Shown: positions 48,724 through 57,838, numbered from the stretch's first letter. The stretch is DNA of 64,000 nucleotides from JACQAP01 sp035548375 (GCA_035548375.1 DASZTG010000054.1:157838-221837), one strand, 5' to 3'. Notes: generated by a model not told the origin, from the letters alone. Program-made: numbers and translations.

Positions 48724-49461
48724 TCAGCCTTGTATCAGAACGAGGTTCCAGACGACGAGCTTCGCGTCGGGTTCTTCGTTCGCCGTTGGCGGCATTACCT
48801 GCGCGATGAGGCTGTCCTTGGCCCACGATTGCTGCAACAGCGGATCCTTCTTGTTGAGCGGCTCGTCGGGAAAATACATTTGCGTGATGAGGCGATTGAC
48901 GTTGCCGGTGATGTCGTAGTGAATGTGCGGCGGCCGCCAGTAGTCCGCCACGACGGGATAGGCACCGGGTTTGACCGTCCGATAACGATAGCGGCCTTCC
49001 GCATCCGTCACCACGTTGGCGTAACCCTCGAAGTTCGGATCGAGCGCAGCCGGATTGCGATCGTGCGGATGCGTGTAGCGCCCGGCGCCGTTTGCCTGCC
49101 AGATTTCCAGGTTCACGCCCGGACAGGGTTCGCCGCGCAGGTTCAGCACGCTGCCCGTCACGTAGATGATCTGGCCCTGCGCCTGGCCGGCATGGCCTTT
49201 CAACCTCGCAAGGTCGTTGCGGCCGTCGGTTGGCTTCTGCACCGGATAGAAGGGACCGAGGATCTGGTCGGGCGTGGGCATCGGACCCTTGAAATCGAGC
49301 CCGACGTCGTCTTTCGCGCTGGCAAGCGACGGAATGAAGGCCATCGCGCCCAACGCGAGCGAGGCCCGCAGAACTTCGCGCCGGGATATCTGGTGTTCCG
49401 GACAAGTGGGCAGCGCCGCGAAAGGCGCCGTCGGAATCAGGATGGTTTTTTCTGGATTCAT
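48724..49461 (-). CDS. Tat-exported intradiol ring-cleavage dioxygenase
   Basis: 245 residues. The twin-arginine signal is SRREVLRASLALGAMAF (about 27-43), indicating export of a folded metal protein. The dioxygenase fold shows LEIWQANGAGRYTHPHD (about 120-136) with one Tyr ligand and VVADYWRPPHIHYDI (about 168-182) with Tyr and His ligands of the non-heme Fe(III). Families are protocatechuate 3,4- and catechol-type enzymes; a periplasmic or extracellular form is less common. It is adjacent to a bicupin dioxygenase-like gene on the same strand (43 bases apart). Confidence 0.8.
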   Translation of the reverse strand: MNPEKTILIPTAPFAALPTCPEHQISRREVLRASLALGAMAFIPSLASAKDDVGLDFKGPMPTPDQILGPFYPVQKPTDGRNDLARLKGHAGQAQGQIIYVTGSVLNLRGEPCPGVNLEIWQANGAGRYTHPHDRNPAALDPNFEGYANVVTDAEGRYRYRTVKPGAYPVVADYWRPPHIHYDITGNVNRLITQMYFPDEPLNKKDPLLQQSWAKDSLIAQVMPPTANEEPDAKLVVWNLVLIQG

Positions 49462-49504
49462 GTTCGTCGCCTCCCGCAGCCCAGTCGCGGCAGATGCCGG
49501 AAAT

Positions 49505-50422
49505 TCAGTCGAAACTGAAACCCGGCGTACGGGTGTAATGATGCAGCCCCTCGTCCTGGATCACGAACGAACGCATGCGTTTCGTGCCGGTGCTGTGATG
49601 CGAGTGCATGAGCGTCGCCGGCGTGATCTGCGCGGCGCCGGTCGACCAATCCACACGCTTGCCGTCGATCATCGAATGGATGCCTTCGCCCTGGATCGCG
49701 AGGGTCACCGCCGCGCCGTTGTGACGGTGCGGGCGCTGGTCGCAGCCAGGCTCCAGCGTGTTGATCGCCGTGTTGATGCTCGGAATGGTGTTGGAGCTCG
49801 GCGCCAGCGCGGTCGTGGAAAACTGCACCGAATTGCCCGTGGTATTTGCGGTAACCGGGCGGCTCCAGACCTCCTCGAAGTAGCGTTCGATCTCCGCGGC
49901 CGGCCAATGCGTGGTCTCGACCACGGCTTCTCCCGGCAGCGGCGCGCGCAGGCGCTCGAATGCGAGCAGCGGTTCGTTGGTGACGCAAAACAGCAGGCTG
50001 TTCGCGCTGCCGGCGCGATGCAACGTCTCCCCGCCACCCGGAAAACAGAATACGTCGCCGCTTTCCCAGCCAATGACGTCCCTGCCGTTGCGGCTTTCAC
50101 CGCTGCCCGCGAGCACGTAGTAGATCTCGCCGGAAGCCGCGAAGGCCGTTCGCAGCTGCTCCGCCGGGCGCAGTCTTACATAGCGGCACAACAAGGTCGG
50201 CGTCGTGGCGGGATAGTTGGCGTGAAGATCGGACGAAATATCGAGCGCGATCAAGCCCGTCGGCGAGGCCGGGTCGAACGCACGGTCGCGCTCGGCGAGG
50301 AACTGGCGCACCGGCACGGCGGGCCAGGAAAATGCGAAGCCGTTTTCATTGGTGAGGTAACGGGCGCGGCTGGTATAGAGCGATTCGGAATCGGCTTCGG
50401 CGCGAACGGCTGTGGCGGGCAT
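49505..50422 (-). CDS. Bicupin protein, gentisate 1,2-dioxygenase-like
   Basis: 305 residues from ATG 50422, preceded by AGGAGGAG. Two cupin halves are visible; the first with EIYYVLAGSGESRNGRDVIGWESGDVFCFPGG (about 99-130), and the second with EPGCDQRPHRHNGAAVTLAIQGEGIHS (about 226-252) including His ligands in PHRHN. Similar bicupins are gentisate or 1-hydroxy-2-naphthoate dioxygenases, cleaving aromatic rings with Fe(II). Position next to an intradiol dioxygenase suggests an aromatic-degradation pair, but the enzyme could be a cupin isomerase. Confidence 0.65.
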   Translation of the reverse strand: MPATAVRAEADSESLYTSRARYLTNENGFAFSWPAVPVRQFLAERDRAFDPASPTGLIALDISSDLHANYPATTPTLLCRYVRLRPAEQLRTAFAASGEIYYVLAGSGESRNGRDVIGWESGDVFCFPGGGETLHRAGSANSLLFCVTNEPLLAFERLRAPLPGEAVVETTHWPAAEIERYFEEVWSRPVTANTTGNSVQFSTTALAPSSNTIPSINTAINTLEPGCDQRPHRHNGAAVTLAIQGEGIHSMIDGKRVDWSTGAAQITPATLMHSHHSTGTKRMRSFVIQDEGLHHYTRTPGFSFD

Positions 50423-50502
50423 GGCAACTCTCCTCCTGTTATGCCGCCCAATATACCGCGAAGAAGTCGATGGTGCGCCGGCACATGGCCGGCGCCGGAT
50501 CC

Positions 50503-51723
50503 CTATCTTGCAAGCATGCCAGCCGCAGGTGCAGCGTCCGCGCGACCGGCGGATTGGCCGGAATCGGAACGACTCGTCGCCAGCACCTCGCGATAGGCGG
50601 TCGCGAGCTTGTTCGCCAGCGCGCCGGCGCTCCACTCCGATGCATAAAGCGGCCCCTCGGCCGCCAGGCGCATGCGGGCCGCCGGATCGTTCATCAACAT
50701 GACGATATGCCGCGCGAAATCGGCCTCGTCGTCGTCGGGCACCATCGCGCCGCGCCGCGGGCCGACGATGTCGCGCGTGCCCATGACCGCCGTGGAAATC
50801 ACCGGGACGCCCAGCGCCATCGCCTCCAGCAACACGAGGCCCTGGGTTTCGGTACGCGAGGCAAACACGAAGGCGTCGGCCGCGCGGTAGCAATCGAGCA
50901 ATGCGCCGCTCCTGTCGAGATAGCCGACGAACAGCACGTTCGCGGAAAGACGGCGCGACGCCACCAGTTTCTTCAGCGAGTCGAGCGCCGGGCCTTCGCC
51001 CGCGATGGTCAGCAGGATGTCCGGCATGGTCGCGAGCGCGCGCTCGAGCGCACGGACCAGGAAGTCGATGTTCTTTTCGTAGGCCACGCGGCCGACGTAC
51101 AGCAGCATCGGCCTGCCTCTTTCGATGCCGTGCGCGGCGCGGAAGCTGCCGCCGTTACCCGAGGAAAATTCAGCCAGCGGGATGCCGGTCGGGATGACGT
51201 GCATGGGCACCTTGACTCCATACTCGGCCAGCTTGTCGCGCATCGCCGACGAAGGCACGACCAGCGCGTTCATGCAATTGCACTGCGTGCGGGAAAACCG
51301 GCGCGAAAGCCCGCGCAGGATGCGTTTCGGCAGCAGCGGCACGTAGTGGAAAAGATATTCCTCGAAAAACGTGTGATAGGTCTCGACTCGCGGCAACGCC
51401 AGCGCGTCGGCGATTTCCATGCCCAGCCAGTGCGCGACGAAGGGCGTCTGGATGTGCACGAGGTCGTATTTTTTTTCGCGCAACCGCGGCAGCAGGGCGC
51501 GCACCGCGCGCGGCCTCATCATGCGGTCTTCCGAATCGAGTGGAATGAATCGCGAGGGCACGCGAAGGACACTGGCGTCTTCGGCGGCTTGCGCGGGATA
51601 GGCCGGCGCTATCAGGTCGACCTTGTGGCCCACGGCGGAAAGCTCGCGCCGGAACGTCTGGATGGAAGTGGATACGCCATTGACCCTCGGAAAGTATACG
51701 TCCGAGATCATCAGGACATTCAT
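50503..51723 (-). CDS. GT4-family glycosyltransferase
   Basis: 406 residues with the GT-B fold: N-terminal DVYFPRVNGVSTSIQTFRREL (about 8-28), HIQTPFVAHWLGMEIA (about 87-102), and the donor-binding region VGRVAYEKNIDFLVRALE (about 217-234) then FASRTETQGLVLLEAMALGVPVI (about 303-325) with the E-x7-E pattern. It resembles glycolipid glucosyltransferases such as those making glucosyl- or mannosyl-diacylglycerol. It likely builds a membrane glycolipid in the inner leaflet; acceptor unknown. Confidence 0.88.
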   Translation of the reverse strand: MNVLMISDVYFPRVNGVSTSIQTFRRELSAVGHKVDLIAPAYPAQAAEDASVLRVPSRFIPLDSEDRMMRPRAVRALLPRLREKKYDLVHIQTPFVAHWLGMEIADALALPRVETYHTFFEEYLFHYVPLLPKRILRGLSRRFSRTQCNCMNALVVPSSAMRDKLAEYGVKVPMHVIPTGIPLAEFSSGNGGSFRAAHGIERGRPMLLYVGRVAYEKNIDFLVRALERALATMPDILLTIAGEGPALDSLKKLVASRRLSANVLFVGYLDRSGALLDCYRAADAFVFASRTETQGLVLLEAMALGVPVISTAVMGTRDIVGPRRGAMVPDDDEADFARHIVMLMNDPAARMRLAAEGPLYASEWSAGALANKLATAYREVLATSRSDSGQSAGRADAAPAAGMLAR

Positions 51724-51793
51724 TGATCCCCCGCTCGCCCTTGAAATATTGCGAGCTTATGGGGGAAATATGACAGGCGTAAGACGAATGCGC

Positions 51794-52786
51794 CTAGAAG
51801 AACCTCTGGCCGGCCCACCAGAACACGGCGGCGATGAACGCCGAGCTCGGAATGGTCAGTATCCATGCCCAGACGATGCGCCCGGCCACGCCCCAGCGCA
51901 CCGCGGAAAGGTTCTGCGCGGAGCCGACGCCGACGATGGAGCCCGTGATCGTGTGTGTCGTGGAAACCGGCACGCCGAGTGCGGTCGCCAGGAACAGGGT
52001 GATCGCGCCGCTGGTTTCCGCGCAGAAGCCGCCGACCGGCTTCAGCCGCGTGATTTTCTGGCCCATGGTCTTGACGATGCGCCAGCCGCCGAACAGCGTG
52101 CCCATCGCGATGGCGCCGTAGCACGCAAACGGAACCCACAGCGGAAGCGGATCTTTCGCGCCGGTGACCTGCGCCGCGATGAGCAGCATCCAGATCACGC
52201 CCATCGTCTTCTGCGCGTCGTTGCCGCCATGCCCCAGGCTGTAGAAGGCGGCGGAGACGAACTGCAGCCGCCGGAACCAGCGGTCGATGCGTCGCGGCGT
52301 CTGGCGGCGGCAAATCCACGCCACCATGATCGTCAGCGTGATGCCGAGGACGAAGCCGAGCAGCGGCGACAGCACGATGGCGGCGGCGGTTTTCAGGAAT
52401 CCGCCCGCGATCAGCGTGTCGACGCCGCCTTTGGCAACCGCCGCCCCGGCGAGACCGCCGATCAGGGCGTGCGAGGAACTCGAAGGAATTCCGTAGTACC
52501 AGGTGATGATGTTCCACGCGATGGCGCCGACCAATCCGCCGAACACGACGTGGTGGTCGACGATGGCGGGATCGACGATTCCCTTGCCGACGGTGGCGGC
52601 CACGGCGACGCCGAAAATCGCGAACGCGACGAAGTTGAAAAACGCCGCCCAGGCAACCGCCCACTGCGGCCGCAAGACCCGCGTCGAGACGATGGTGGCG
52701 ATGGAGTTGGCGGCATCGTGGAAGCCGTTCATGAAATCGAACGCCAACGCGAGCGCCACGAGGAACACGAGGACCTGGAAGCTCAT
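51794..52786 (-). CDS. pit: Low-affinity inorganic phosphate transporter (Pit family)
   Basis: 330 residues from ATG 52786. Both Pit signature repeats are present: FDFMNGFHDAANSIATIVSTRVLRP (about 16-40) and YSLGHGGNDAQKTMGVIW (about 186-203), with further GIPSSSSHALIGGLAGA and PVSTTHTITGSIVGVG. About ten membrane segments follow the two halves. It cotransports metal-phosphate or H+/phosphate into the cell. The DUF47 partner gene starts upstream with a 43-base gap, a common arrangement. Confidence 0.93.
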   Translation of the reverse strand: MSFQVLVFLVALALAFDFMNGFHDAANSIATIVSTRVLRPQWAVAWAAFFNFVAFAIFGVAVAATVGKGIVDPAIVDHHVVFGGLVGAIAWNIITWYYGIPSSSSHALIGGLAGAAVAKGGVDTLIAGGFLKTAAAIVLSPLLGFVLGITLTIMVAWICRRQTPRRIDRWFRRLQFVSAAFYSLGHGGNDAQKTMGVIWMLLIAAQVTGAKDPLPLWVPFACYGAIAMGTLFGGWRIVKTMGQKITRLKPVGGFCAETSGAITLFLATALGVPVSTTHTITGSIVGVGSAQNLSAVRWGVAGRIVWAWILTIPSSAFIAAVFWWAGQRFF

Positions 52787-52829
52787 CGAACGCCTTGCCT
52801 GTGCTGTGCGGCGATTGCCAAGACGACGC

Positions 52830-53456
52830 TCAGGAATTGTCGAGGACGATGCCTTCGATGATGTTGGCGACATCCTCGCATCGGTCGGTCACCCCCTCGA
52901 GCGTCTCGTAGATCGCGCGCAGCTTGATCACCTGGCGCACGTCGGGCTCGTCCCGGAACAGCTTGGCCATGGCGGAGCGCATCACGTGGTCCGCTTCGGA
53001 CTCGAGCTTGTCGATGTCCGCGCAGACCGCCAGGATCCTCGCGCCGTTTTCCATGTTCGAGAGCAGCGACACGGCTTCCCTGACCTTGTCCGCGCAGCCC
53101 ACGCAGATGTCGGCAAGCTTCTTCGCGTCCAGCGTCACGCTGCGGATATCGTAGAGATGGATCGATTGCGCGGCGTCCTCCATCATGTCGAGGATGTCGT
53201 CCATGCGCGTGACCAGCTGATGGATGTCGTCGCGGTCGATCGGCGTGATGAAAGTCTTGTGCAGCAATTCGATGGCGGCCTGGGTGATGCGATCGCCGCG
53301 CTTCTCGATGGTTTCGATGTTGTAGCATCGGCGCTGCACGTCGTCGAACGCCGCCATCAGGCTGGCGAGTTCACGGCTCGCTTCCTGGATCTCTGCGGCC
53401 AGCTCGGTGAACAATTCGAAGAAGCGCCCCTCGGAGGGCATCAGGCGGGAAAACAA
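52830..53456 (-). CDS. DUF47/PhoU-like regulator of Pit transporter
   Basis: 208 residues of helical PhoU-like structure: two three-helix bundles marked by E-x-x-x-D metal-binding motifs (IEKRGDRITQAAIE, DRDDIHQLVTRMDDILDMMEDAA, DIDKLESEADHVMRSAM, CEDVANIIEGI). DUF47 proteins generally pair with Pit and modulate phosphate transport. It is probably the first gene of an operon with pit. A Pho-box-like repeat lies 100 bases upstream. Confidence 0.88.
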   Translation of the reverse strand: MFSRLMPSEGRFFELFTELAAEIQEASRELASLMAAFDDVQRRCYNIETIEKRGDRITQAAIELLHKTFITPIDRDDIHQLVTRMDDILDMMEDAAQSIHLYDIRSVTLDAKKLADICVGCADKVREAVSLLSNMENGARILAVCADIDKLESEADHVMRSAMAKLFRDEPDVRQVIKLRAIYETLEGVTDRCEDVANIIEGIVLDNS

Positions 53457-53555
53457 GGCGGCTCCTTCCCCAGTCGGATCTCGGTATCGAAGGTCGCATG
53501 CACGCCTTCGCTTTTGGTTTCAATGCGTTGTGGCATTGTAGGCCAGGAGCAGTCA

Positions 53556-53574
53556 GGTGTCACAAAGGTGTCAT
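53556..53574. promoter_or_regulatory. Pho-box-like direct repeat upstream of DUF47-pit and dtd
   Basis: GGTGTCA at 53556-53562 and again at 53567-53573, with an 11-base period and AAA between, gives TGTCA-N6-TGTCAT, 14 of 18 positions of the E. coli PhoB box as I align it. It lies in the divergent promoter region of the DUF47-pit operon (minus) and dtd (plus). The repeat reads toward dtd, which is the less expected orientation, so PhoB control of pit is only a hypothesis. Confidence 0.35.
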
Positions 53575-53603
53575 AATTCATCATCAGAACAATCAGATAA
53601 ACC

Positions 53604-54053
53604 ATGATCGGACTGTTGCAGCGAGTCGCCCGGGCCAGCGTGGAAGTCGCCGGCAAGAGCATTGCGGAAATCGGTGGCGGCTTGCTGGTCTTTGCCTGCG
53701 CCGAACGCGGCGATGAGGAAGCGGATGCGGATCGGCTCGTCGAGCGACTGCTGGGCTATCGCGTTTTTTCGGATGCGAGCGGCAAGATGAACCTGAGCCT
53801 GCGCGACGTCAAAGGCGGGTTGTTGCTGGTCCCGCAATTCACGCTGGCGGCGGACACCAACAGCGGCACGCGGCCAAGCTTCACGCCCGCGGCGGCACCC
53901 GAGGTCGGCCGGCGCCTGTTCGACCGTTTGCTGGCGCGCGCACGGGCCAGCCACGAACTGGTAGCAAGCGGCGAGTTCGGCGCCCACATGCGCGTCCTGC
54001 TCGTAAACGACGGGCCGGTCACGTTCTGGCTCAGGACCGGCGGCGCCACCTGA
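53604..54053 (+). CDS. dtd: D-aminoacyl-tRNA deacylase
   Basis: 149 residues, the usual size. MIGLLQRVARASVEV at the start, LLVPQFTLAADT (about 74-85, family motif SQxT with Pro here instead of Ser) and LLVNDGPVTFWLRT (about 130-143, the Gly-cisPro GP motif) are diagnostic. The first Ser of the usual SQFTL is replaced by Pro, a minor variation. It removes D-amino acids or glycine from tRNA in the cytoplasm. Confidence 0.92.
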   Translation: MIGLLQRVARASVEVAGKSIAEIGGGLLVFACAERGDEEADADRLVERLLGYRVFSDASGKMNLSLRDVKGGLLLVPQFTLAADTNSGTRPSFTPAAAPEVGRRLFDRLLARARASHELVASGEFGAHMRVLLVNDGPVTFWLRTGGAT

Positions 54054-54139
54054 GCCGTCGCCGAGAGACCCCGCGCGTACGCGTGCGACAATAGGCAACC
54101 TGCTTGCCGACAAGCAGGGTTCGCAGACTGAAAATCCAG

Positions 54140-55267
54140 ATGAATCCGACCGTCCCAGGGCCCGTGCCGCGCGTTTTGCTGGTGGACGACGCGCCCGATA
54201 CCCGCCTGCTGATGTCGCTCTACCTCAGGCGATCCGGCGTCGAGATTTTGACCGCCCGCAACGGCGAGGAAGCCCTGCAGGTGGCCGCGTCCATGCGTCC
54301 CGACCTCGTTGTGCTGGACATGACGACGACCGGCATGTCCTGCTACGAAGTCTGCCGGCGCATCAAGGCCAACCCCGACACGTCGCTCACGCCGGTGGTG
54401 TTCCTGATTGCCACCGACGAACGCGAAGAACGCATCAAGGGATTGCAGGTCGGCGCCGACGATTTCTTCAGCAAACCGATCGAAAAGGACGAATTCCTGG
54501 TGCGCGTGAAATCGCTGGTCAGCGGCCACCAGGCGCGCCGGCAGCAGGCCGCCATGCCATCGCAGAACACGCAAGCCGAGCCGCCACGCGACCAGTTCGA
54601 TCACTTGAGGACGCGCAAGCTGGTCGACCAGTCACTGGTTTCGCCCGGCGTCCCGGGCGGCCCGCAAGTCGGTTACCAGAATCGCTTCGATGCCGTCATC
54701 CTGTTCGCGGACCTGCGCGGGTTCACGCGCATGGCGGAAAAGCTGCCGCCCACGCAGGTCGTGCTGCTGCTGAACGAGTATTTCTCTCTGCTGACCGACA
54801 TCGCCTACCGGCACAACGGCGTCATTTTCAACATGGCGGGCGACAGCCTGCTGGTGGGGTTCGGCGTGCCGTTCGAGCAACCCGACGCGGCGGAGCGCGC
54901 GATCAAGTGCGGCAACCAGATGCTTGCCGAGTTCGACGCGCTTTCCGCACAGTGGCGCGCGCGCCACGGCCTGGAAACCGGGCTGGGCGTCGGCGTCAAC
55001 AAGGGCGAGGTCGTCGCCGGAAACGTGGGTTCGCCGGCGTACTCGAACTTCACGATCATCGGCGACGCCGTGAACATCGCGTCCCGGCTCATGCAGCGCG
55101 CACGGGCGGGCGAGCTGCTGCTCTCGGACAACGTCATGGAAGTGCTGAAGTCCACTCAGGTCTTCATGGACGCCCTGCCGCTGCCGCCGCTGACCCTGCG
55201 CGGCCGAACCGAGCCCATCGGGCTGTACTGCATTCCCTACAAGGGCAGGCTGGATACGCGAAGCTAG
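54140..55267 (+). CDS. Response regulator fused to class III adenylate/guanylate cyclase
   Basis: 375 residues from ATG 54140. The N-terminal receiver (about 8-130) has Asp16-Asp17, Asp60 and the Lys in FFSKPIEKD; the residues after Asp60 (MTTTG) depart from the usual xMPxMDG. The C-terminal cyclase domain (about 185-350) has FDAVILFADLRGFTRM with metal-binding Asp, GVIFNMAGDSLLVGFG with the second Asp, and GDAVNIASRLMQRA. It would make cAMP or cGMP under control of a partner kinase; no histidine kinase is adjacent, so the input is unknown. Confidence 0.88.
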   Translation: MNPTVPGPVPRVLLVDDAPDTRLLMSLYLRRSGVEILTARNGEEALQVAASMRPDLVVLDMTTTGMSCYEVCRRIKANPDTSLTPVVFLIATDEREERIKGLQVGADDFFSKPIEKDEFLVRVKSLVSGHQARRQQAAMPSQNTQAEPPRDQFDHLRTRKLVDQSLVSPGVPGGPQVGYQNRFDAVILFADLRGFTRMAEKLPPTQVVLLLNEYFSLLTDIAYRHNGVIFNMAGDSLLVGFGVPFEQPDAAERAIKCGNQMLAEFDALSAQWRARHGLETGLGVGVNKGEVVAGNVGSPAYSNFTIIGDAVNIASRLMQRARAGELLLSDNVMEVLKSTQVFMDALPLPPLTLRGRTEPIGLYCIPYKGRLDTRS

Positions 55268-55590
55268 CCGCGTGACGCACGCCCGGCTGCGCCGGGTCGC
55301 CGCGCAGGCGTGCGGATGCCTGGACCGGATTTCGACCGGTCGATAGATATTTTCTATCGATTCCATTCAAACAATCCATTGGATCAATCCGGCGCCGGAG
55401 CCGAACATGCCTTCCACGCCCCGATGCAGGGGTGAATCGGCAGTGACACATGCAACAACTGGCAAACACAATCGTGCAGGTGCTGGAAGACCGGCTGGCC
55501 GCGTTGCCGGCGATCTGGTGAAAACCAGGTCGACGACAAGGCCCGACCGATCCCGCGTCATCGGGCGCGAAAATCCCAAGGAGAGCAAAC
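55268..55590. other. katG upstream region, 323 bases
   Basis: No convincing gene is present. It contains the OxyR-type site at 55343-55379 and a strong ribosome-binding site AAGGAGAG just before katG. One short ORF of 23 codons at 55450-55521 follows the site and might be a leader peptide, but nothing else supports it. Confidence 0.5.
55343..55379. promoter_or_regulatory. OxyR-type binding site upstream of katG
   Basis: ATAG-N7-CTAT is exact at 55343-55357, and at the same N7 spacing ATTC-N7-CCAT follows at 55365-55379. OxyR binds four such tetrads (ATAG-N7-CTAT-N7-ATAG-N7-CTAT), so this is two perfect tetrads plus two degenerate ones, located about 210 bases before katG, a peroxide-response gene. 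Confidence 0.6.
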
Positions 55591-57789
55591 ATGCCCAACG
55601 AACCGATACCCAATGAATCCAGATGCCCGTTCAACCACACCTTCGGCGGAGGCACGTCGAACAAGGACTGGTGGCCCAAGCATCTGCCGCTGGAACTGCT
55701 TTACCAGCATTCCTCCAAGTCCGACCCGATGGGCGCGGATTTCGACTACGCAAAGGAATTCAAGAGCCTCGACCTGGCCGCGGTCAAGAAGGACCTTGCC
55801 GCGCTCATGACCGACTCGCAGGATTGGTGGCCGGCAGACTTCGGCCACTATGGTCCCCTGTTCATCCGCATGGCCTGGCACAGCGCCGGCACGTACCGCA
55901 CGGGCGATGGCCGCGGCGGCGGCGGCCGCGGCCAGCAACGGTTCGCCCCGCTCAACAGCTGGCCGGACAACACGAACCTCGAAAAGGCCAGGCGCCTGCT
56001 CTGGCCGATCAAGCAGAAATACGGCCGCAAGATTTCCTGGGCCGACCTCATGATCCTGGCCGGTAACGTCGCGCTCGAAACCATGGGTTTCAGGACCTTC
56101 GGCTTTGCCGGGGGCCGCGCGGACGTATGGGAACCGGACCACGACGTATCCTGGGGCACCGAGAAAAAATGGCTGGGCGCCGACACGCGCTACTCCGGCG
56201 AAAGGGAATTGGCCAATCCGCTCGCTGCCGTGCAGATGGGCCTCATCTACGTCAACCCGGAAGGCCCGAACGGCAATCCCGATCCCGTCGCGGCGGCCCG
56301 CGACATTCGCGAAACGTTCGGCCGCATGGCGATGAACGACGAGGAAACCGTGGCGCTGATCGCCGGCGGCCACACCTTCGGCAAGACGCACGGCGCTGGT
56401 GCCGCATCCCATGTGGGCGTCGATCCGGAGGGCGGAGACATCGAGGCACAAGGACTTGGCTGGAAGAGCACCTACGGCACCGGCTGGGCGGGCGACGCCA
56501 TCACCAGCGGCCTGGAAGTCACCTGGACTTCGACGCCGACGAAATGGGGCAACGAGTTCTTCAAGAACCTGTTCGGCTATGAATGGGAACTGACGAAGAG
56601 CCCTGCCGGCGCGCATCAGTGGAAGCCGAAGAACGGCGCGGGCGCAGGAACGGTGCCGGACGCGCACGACAAATCGAAGCGCATCGCGCCCTCGATGCTG
56701 ACGACCGACCTCTCGCTGCGCTTCGATCCCGCCTACGAGAAGATTTCGCGACGCTTCCTCGAACACCCGGAACAGTTCGCGGATGCCTTTGCGCGTGCAT
56801 GGTTCAAGCTCACGCATCGCGACATGGGTCCGCGTGCCCGCTATCTCGGCGCGGAAGTGCCGAAGGAGGAACTCATCTGGCAGGATCCGATCCCTGCCGT
56901 GGACCACAAGCTCGTCGAGGACAAGGATGTCGCCGCGCTCAAGGCCAGGGTGCTGGCGTCAGGGCTGACGGTATCGCAACTGGTTTCGACCGCCTGGGCA
57001 TCCGCTTCTACGTTTCGCGGCTCCGACAAGCGCGGCGGTGCGAACGGAGCGCGCATCCGGCTGGCGCCGCAAAAGGATTGGGAGGCCAACCAACCCGCGC
57101 AACTGGCGAAGGTCCTGAAGACGCTCGAGGGCATCCAGGCCGACTTCAACAAATCGGCATCAGGTGGACTGAAGGTGTCGCTCGCGGACCTGATCGTGCT
57201 CGCCGGCAATGCCGGAGTGGAGCAGGCAGCAAAGAACGCCGGCATCAATGTGACGGCGCCGTTCGCGCCGGGTCGCATGGACGCCTCGCAGGCGCAAACC
57301 GACGTGGCATCCTTCGCCCCGCTCGAACCCGTGGCGGACGGCTTTCGCAACTACCAGAAGGAACGCTTTGCGGTGCCGGCGGAAGCGCTGCTGCTGGATA
57401 AAGCGCAGCTGCTGACATTGACCGCACCCGAGTTGACGGTGCTCGTTGGCGGCCTGCGCGTGCTCGACACCAATATGGGCCAGGCAAAGCACGGCGTGTT
57501 CACGAAGAAGCCGGGAACACTGACCAACGATTTCTTCAGGAACCTGCTCGACATGGGCACGCAATGGACGGCGACGTCGGAAGCGAAGGAAGTTTACGAG
57601 GGGCGCGATCGCAAGACAGGAGAGCTGAAGTGGACCGCCACTCGCGCCGATCTAGTATTCGGATCCAACTCCCAATTGCGCGCGCTGGCAGAGGTCTATG
57701 GGAGCGCCGATGCACAGGCGAAGTTCGTGCAGGACTTCGTGGCGGCCTGGGTCAAGGTGATGAACCTGGACCGCTTCGACCTGGCGTGA
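55591..57789 (+). CDS. katG: Catalase-peroxidase KatG
   Basis: 732 residues, typical length. The distal active site is MAWHSAGTYR (about 93-102), proximal His in GGHTFGKTHGAG (about 260-271), and the Trp-Tyr-Met adduct is represented by Trp in MAWHS, Tyr in LIYVNPEGP and a Met further along. The C-terminal domain duplicates the fold but lacks heme ligands, as usual. It breaks down H2O2 and some organic peroxides and uses heme. Expression is probably induced through the upstream OxyR-type site. Confidence 0.96.
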   Translation: MPNEPIPNESRCPFNHTFGGGTSNKDWWPKHLPLELLYQHSSKSDPMGADFDYAKEFKSLDLAAVKKDLAALMTDSQDWWPADFGHYGPLFIRMAWHSAGTYRTGDGRGGGGRGQQRFAPLNSWPDNTNLEKARRLLWPIKQKYGRKISWADLMILAGNVALETMGFRTFGFAGGRADVWEPDHDVSWGTEKKWLGADTRYSGERELANPLAAVQMGLIYVNPEGPNGNPDPVAAARDIRETFGRMAMNDEETVALIAGGHTFGKTHGAGAASHVGVDPEGGDIEAQGLGWKSTYGTGWAGDAITSGLEVTWTSTPTKWGNEFFKNLFGYEWELTKSPAGAHQWKPKNGAGAGTVPDAHDKSKRIAPSMLTTDLSLRFDPAYEKISRRFLEHPEQFADAFARAWFKLTHRDMGPRARYLGAEVPKEELIWQDPIPAVDHKLVEDKDVAALKARVLASGLTVSQLVSTAWASASTFRGSDKRGGANGARIRLAPQKDWEANQPAQLAKVLKTLEGIQADFNKSASGGLKVSLADLIVLAGNAGVEQAAKNAGINVTAPFAPGRMDASQAQTDVASFAPLEPVADGFRNYQKERFAVPAEALLLDKAQLLTLTAPELTVLVGGLRVLDTNMGQAKHGVFTKKPGTLTNDFFRNLLDMGTQWTATSEAKEVYEGRDRKTGELKWTATRADLVFGSNSQLRALAEVYGSADAQAKFVQDFVAAWVKVMNLDRFDLA

Positions 57790-57798
57790 TGGCAGGGC

Positions 57799-57822
57799 GG
57801 CGGACGCTGGAGCGCGTCCGCC
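57799..57822. terminator. Hairpin between convergent katG and PhyH genes
   Basis: GGCGGACGC-(tggagc)-GCGTCCGCC is a 9-bp perfect stem, ten bases beyond the katG stop and 17 before the stop of the PhyH gene on the other strand. It has no clear T tract, so it may act as a bidirectional terminator with assistance. Confidence 0.55.
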
Positions 57823-57838
57823 GCAACCCTGCGCTCCC

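Noticed and set aside
55450..55521. 23-codon ORF upstream of katG as a regulatory leader peptide
   Set aside because: No characteristic codon run, no terminator/antiterminator pair and no strong ribosome-binding site; retained only as a remark in the gap entry.
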